DNA from: Jacaranda mimosifolia
Taxonomy: Eukaryota; Streptophyta; Magnoliopsida; Lamiales; Bignoniaceae
Assembly (NCBI GenBank): GCA_018894105.1
Contig: CM032118.1
Location: forward strand, 26,764,690 to 26,828,689
Direction: 5' to 3'
Length of the DNA stretch: 64,000 bases
The notes under the pieces were generated by a model. The model was not told where the DNA came from, made no database searches, and was given only the letters and a program-made list of their open reading frames with translations. Below are positions 60,701-64,000 of the stretch, in pieces. A program made the position numbers and the translations under genes. Each line of letters begins with the position of its first letter. Positions within the stretch are counted from its first letter, which is position 1.

Positions 60701-61020
60701 GGTGATAACCTGCAAACGAAAATTCTAAGCTAGTAGCTTTGGCAGCATGAAGAGAAAACTTCAAGAGAAGTATCTTAAAACGAGATGTAATGCTAGAATG
60801 TGGATCAATTACTTTCTTGGTTGCCTCTTCGGATAACTTTTGGATATGTATGGAGTTACTGGAAGGTCGAGGTATGGAACAAAGAAAATCATTGGCTGAT
60901 TTATGGATGACTAGTTTGGTACTTTTAACTTTGAGGCTGCCTTTGTCGCTTCCAATAATAATACATGGAGATGGTTCTGTGTGATAGTCGATATGCATCT
61001 TCACAAATTGATATGGATAT
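57780..61020 (-). pseudogene. Antisense gene of the Tat element with plant mobile domain-like sequence
   Basis: Read on the minus strand from about 61005: an N-terminal frame (MKMHIDYHTEPSPCII...) carrying KVIDPHSSITSRFKILL and AGYHPDIN. Next is a 'W.W...VL' segment and AFLELWCPSTNTLHTA (about 60520-60470), LGGLPM (about 60415), 'EAIPIAKELF', ETYLVVFLSYWL.RFVLP (about 60080-60010), 'FKVSSRMAN...FSLAVPV' (about 59980-59940), then SIFPIHYVHDWIRYYVG (59850-59800). This order matches the plant mobile domain (aminotransferase-like) family. The C-terminal half (59015-57780) is acidic, then a coiled coil (LSNKEEFANSSFHKAKESL). Several stops and shifts break it. Its role in the element is unknown. 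Confidence 0.75.
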
Positions 61021-61886
61021 AATTTTTAGGAATGAGCTATGTTTTCTAACCTGCAACAAAAGAAAAAGAAGGAGAATAAGAAAGAGAAACAAAAAAGGGA
61101 TGAGAAAACTCAAATATATAAACAGAGTAGAAGTCTTCTACTAATTACCAGTTATTTTGAGAAGGACTAGAATGATACGAAGATTTCTTTTGATTGCCAA
61201 CCTGCAATGGAATTTTTTTATCAGAAAGCTAGAAGAATTAAGAATGGTTCAAGGAACTACTAATGAAGCAATAATGTAAACACCTCTTGAGCATGAATGA
61301 AGAAGGTAGGTTTTGTTTTCTTTTAAGATGAAGGTTGCCCAAAAAAGAAAAAAACAAAAGTAGAAAAGACACCAGAACAACTCTCAATTAGGAAAAGTTT
61401 TCAATTTTTTCTTTACGGAGTTAATTCCCCACGAAGGTTCCTTTTATAATGTTTACTTTTGATTCCTGATAAAACTAGGAATCAAATCCTTGCTAATCAA
61501 CCATCAATGTTATCATTTGAAATAGATAGAGTTGGTACTCGTTATGTAAGAATAGTTATTGTATTGGAGCAAAACTTAATCCTTGTTAGAATTTTTGGAA
61601 GAACTCGGGTTTAACTGGAACTGTTGTATAGTTTGTTGAATTGTGCCAAAGGATTTGAGCTTTGCTGCAAGATTGTTCCATCATCTGTTAAGGATAGTAA
61701 TATCATGAGAATCTCAATTCTAATAGGTCTCTTGGCTTTAATTTAAGTTTTAATTGTGAGTGACTTTGTTTGAGAATTGAAGTTTAAATTAACAACAAAT
61801 GTGTCAAGTTAAGAATTGGAAATGACTTATCTCTAAATGGTGGGCTAGGTCAACTAAGCAAAAAATAGTGGGCCACATTTGTTTAT

Positions 61887-61887
61887 A

Positions 61888-61921
<34 letters not shown>
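61887..61921. repeat. (TG)n(TA)n microsatellite
   Basis: About nine TG units run directly into about eight TA units. Confidence 0.95.
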
Positions 61922-61922
<1 letters not shown>

Positions 61923-62138
61923 AGCCCAAAATTGAGACTTCTTACAATTTATGACAACAACAAGTTTTGTACAGCAGGATTGGCTATGTTTTAAGAAAAA
62001 ATCATCACATAGGACTCTTTAGTACTAATGATTCCCTTGGCCAAAGAAACAAGTAGCTAAAAAATAGAAATGTCTCTTGGTTGTTTGTTTCAAATTCTGA
62101 AACTAAAAAAATTGGAAGTTGACAATGTTGATTTCCTT

Positions 62139-62187
62139 TTATATATGTATATATATATATCCTTATGTGTGTGTGTGTGTGTGTGTA
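62139..62187. repeat. (TA)n...(TG)n microsatellite
   Basis: A TA run with one TG break, the spacer 'ccttatg', then about ten TG units. The order is reversed relative to the run at 61887. Confidence 0.95.
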
Positions 62188-62393
62188 ATTTGTATGAAGG
62201 AGGAATGATAAAGTCATGGCAGCTTTGAATTTCTATTATTGTAGGGGCACTTGGCAATTTATAAGAACATGTTGATGGATGCATTCAGTTGATTTTAAAG
62301 TGAAGAGTGATGATCGTATTATTTTTTGAAAAAAATTAAATACTCCAAGTCTTGACTCTCTCATGAATAATTTGCATCTCATTCGTCAAATCT

Positions 62394-62408
62394 TGAAGTG
62401 GGGGTATT
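62394..62408 (+). other. Polypurine tract of the Tat element
   Basis: TGAAGTGGGGGTATT directly precedes the 3' LTR. Confidence 0.75.
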
Positions 62409-63173
62409 TGTTGATGAATTAATTTTGGGTCAATTGAAAAGTGACAAGTGTAAAATAATATATTAGGTATTAATTATATTTTAGGATGTGTTAAATTTAA
62501 TTCCAAAAATTAAATAGTTAATTTTAATTAATATTCTAGTACTTATTTCATACAAATCAAATATTAACGAGTGTCAAGATGAAGTGGTACAACCAATCAA
62601 ATCAAGTATGATGGCCTAGCAATGTCAAGCTAACCAAGCTGTAACACATGGCGTATCTATGTCCATGAATCAACCAAGTCAAAATATTTAATGTTATCTC
62701 TTAACATGTGTACCAAAGAGATAACTATCAAAGAAATCCAATTCAGTTGGGGGTCTCATACTAAACACCTATATAAATGAATGTTCAGAGACTCAGATAT
62801 TCTCAAGTCAAAAGCTCAAGTCTTCAGTCTTCAAGTTTTTGCTGCGATGAAGTGTTGCTACCACAAAGGTCCTATATCTTTTCAAAGCATCAAATCATCA
62901 TTTCCTTTGATCTCAGAGCCAAAGGTTTGGGTTCAAAGAAATCCATAGTGTTCTTTTATCAAGTCAAATGATACTAAACTTTATATCCAAGAACGAGTTT
63001 CAAGCCCTTGGATCATATATTATGAGAAGAATCAGGGGATTAGTTTTGTTAGGCAATTTACTTTTCTCTGATAAATTGTAATTCTCTTTTATTCTTTAAT
63101 ATAAATTCGATTTGTTCATTATTTTTCTTTGTTCTATTATTTAAGTTTGCAGACAATAAAATTTGTGTGAACA
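62409..63173 (+). repeat. 3' LTR of the Tat element (765 bp)
   Basis: It begins TGTTGATGAATT and ends GTGAACA, aligned with the 5' LTR at 28011-28736. The TATA box is at 62770-62778. It has two segments missing from the 5' LTR. It is followed by the target duplication ATAGG (63174-63178). Confidence 0.92.
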
Positions 63174-64000
63174 ATAGGTACCACCTAAATTATCATAGTA
63201 CACAATCAGAGGTTGAGAGAACACTACTGATATCTCATAAAGTGGATTTTGAACCCATTGAAGTTTTGACGTGGCAATTGCAACAGAAAAATACTCTGCT
63301 TCAATAAAAGACCGAGTGATATTTCTTTGCTTGTTCAAGGACCAAAAAACTAAATTCCAATCCAAGTACACAATATTTGCACTAGTAGAAGAATGACCAT
63401 CCTTATTACATGCTTAGCCTGACCTGGGAAAGTATGAAGAGAAAGGGGCGACCATCAATGGATAAAAAGACCAAGATTAGAAGTCTCAACTAGATAACGA
63501 ATTACTCGTTTAAGCCTTGACTAATGCTTCATCAAGCCTTGGGTCTTGGTTCAAGTTTGTTTTGATTGCGAGTTTGAAGCCATCGATAACACGAACAACC
63601 AAATATGTGAAGTTTTTAGTAATTGAGAAAAGTTTGAAAGATCCGAAAAATGGTGAATCTTGTTAAGCAAAGGAGTGGGAATTTGTTTAATCCAGTAGGT
63701 GGCAGTTTGAAAGATAAAGATCGAGAAAGAAAGAAAAAGTTTGGCAATGTGAAGAAGAGTAATACCGATTTCAGCGATGTGCCTACACTATCTCTCAGCA
63801 GTCCCATTATGCTCAAGGATGTGATGAGGTGTTAGAAGATGCGATATTCTACTAGATTCGAAGAATTGTTTGAGATGAATAAATTCTCACCTATTATCAG
63901 AGTAAAAGGACAGTGGAATGATTAAAATGTTTCTCAACTATAGCTTTGAAGTTTGGAAATATATCAAACACTTCAAATTTTCTTTGTATGGGATAAAGCC
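63174..64000 (-). mobile_element. Ty1/copia element C, internal part (RNase H and integrase), runs off window
   Basis: After the ATAGG repeat the minus strand reads copia RNase H (63371-63179: VYLDWNLVFWSLNKQRNITRS, EAEYFSVA, YYDN). A 'RYLVETSNLGLF' segment near 63500-63450 comes just before it. Further right (about 63860-63590) is the end of the integrase core ('FFLSRSLSFKLPPT' and a 'LNKIHHF' segment). The RT that should lie between integrase and RNase H is absent. With 27561-28010 this forms one older element split by the Tat insertion. Its 5' end lies beyond the window. Confidence 0.75.

Larger units (their letters stand above)
61021..62393. other. Tat element 3' non-coding region with TG/TA microsatellites
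   Basis: This may include the promoter and first exon of the antisense gene. Two microsatellites stand out: (TG)n then (TA)n at 61887-61921 and (TA)n then (TG)n at 62139-62187. The frames 61005-61113 and 62005-62284 are low-complexity or chance. Confidence 0.5.
28011..63173 (+). mobile_element. Ty3/gypsy retrotransposon, Tat lineage, split by CACTA and copia B
   Basis: LTRs at 28011-28736 and 62409-63173 flank, in order, a primer-binding site, gag, protease, RT, RNase H, a second archaeal-type RNase H, integrase, a tandem repeat, an antisense gene and a polypurine tract. The second RNase H, the RT wording and the long 3' part with an antisense gene are known marks of the Tat branch. Removing the two insertions leaves about 13.4 kb. 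A perfect 5-bp target duplication shows that both outer ends belong together across 35 kb. All genes are broken, so the element is non-autonomous. Confidence 0.92.

Noticed and set aside
62005..62284. Minus frames with HTHTHTH and YIYIYI runs
   Set aside because: Translation of TG and TA microsatellites.

Overview
This window looks like nuclear DNA of a seed plant, most likely a eudicot. It is AT-rich, has spliceosomal introns, and is built almost entirely from plant-type transposons: Ty1/copia, Ty3/gypsy of the Tat lineage, CACTA/En-Spm, MULE-like and LINE. I find one probable host gene, at about 19.0-21.7 kb. No tRNA or rRNA gene or CRISPR array was recognised. The species cannot be fixed from the sequence.

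Layout. 1-8644: a degenerate minus-strand copia element (A) whose 3' LTR runs off the left edge. It sits inside the LTR of a second element of the same family (X, 8645-9486). X in turn seems to interrupt a long LTR starting TGTAACACC (9487-12281). 12282-16210: a mosaic of LTR remnants, a 53-bp duplication and foldback or MITE-like sequence. 16.3-18.77 kb: a plus-strand LINE remnant. 18.8-21.76 kb: the host gene, a small conserved plant protein of unknown function with a 5' leader intron and an intron in the 3' UTR. 21.77-26.55 kb: AT-rich DNA with a MITE candidate and a MULE-like region holding a solo LTR with a perfect 5-bp target duplication. 26.55-28.0 kb: AT-rich DNA and then the 3' end of a minus-strand copia remnant (C).

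28011-63173 is one Ty3/gypsy Tat-lineage element with a perfect ATAGG target duplication. It was inserted into copia C, whose other half resumes at 63179. It was then split twice: by an 11.8-kb CACTA transposon (29078-40843, target duplication ATT) inside gag, and by a 10-kb copia element (B, 42976-52943, near-match target duplication) in front of the RT region. The gypsy element carries gag, protease, RT, two RNase H domains and an integrase with a large internal deletion. Downstream are a 41-bp tandem repeat and a long antisense gene with a plant-mobile-domain-like sequence.

All transposon genes seen here carry stops, frameshifts or deletions, so none looks autonomous. The order of events can be read from the nesting: C, then the Tat element, then CACTA and B. 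The most notable items are this nesting, the antisense plant-mobile-domain gene, the duplicated LTR promoter of element A, and the host gene with its 3' UTR intron.
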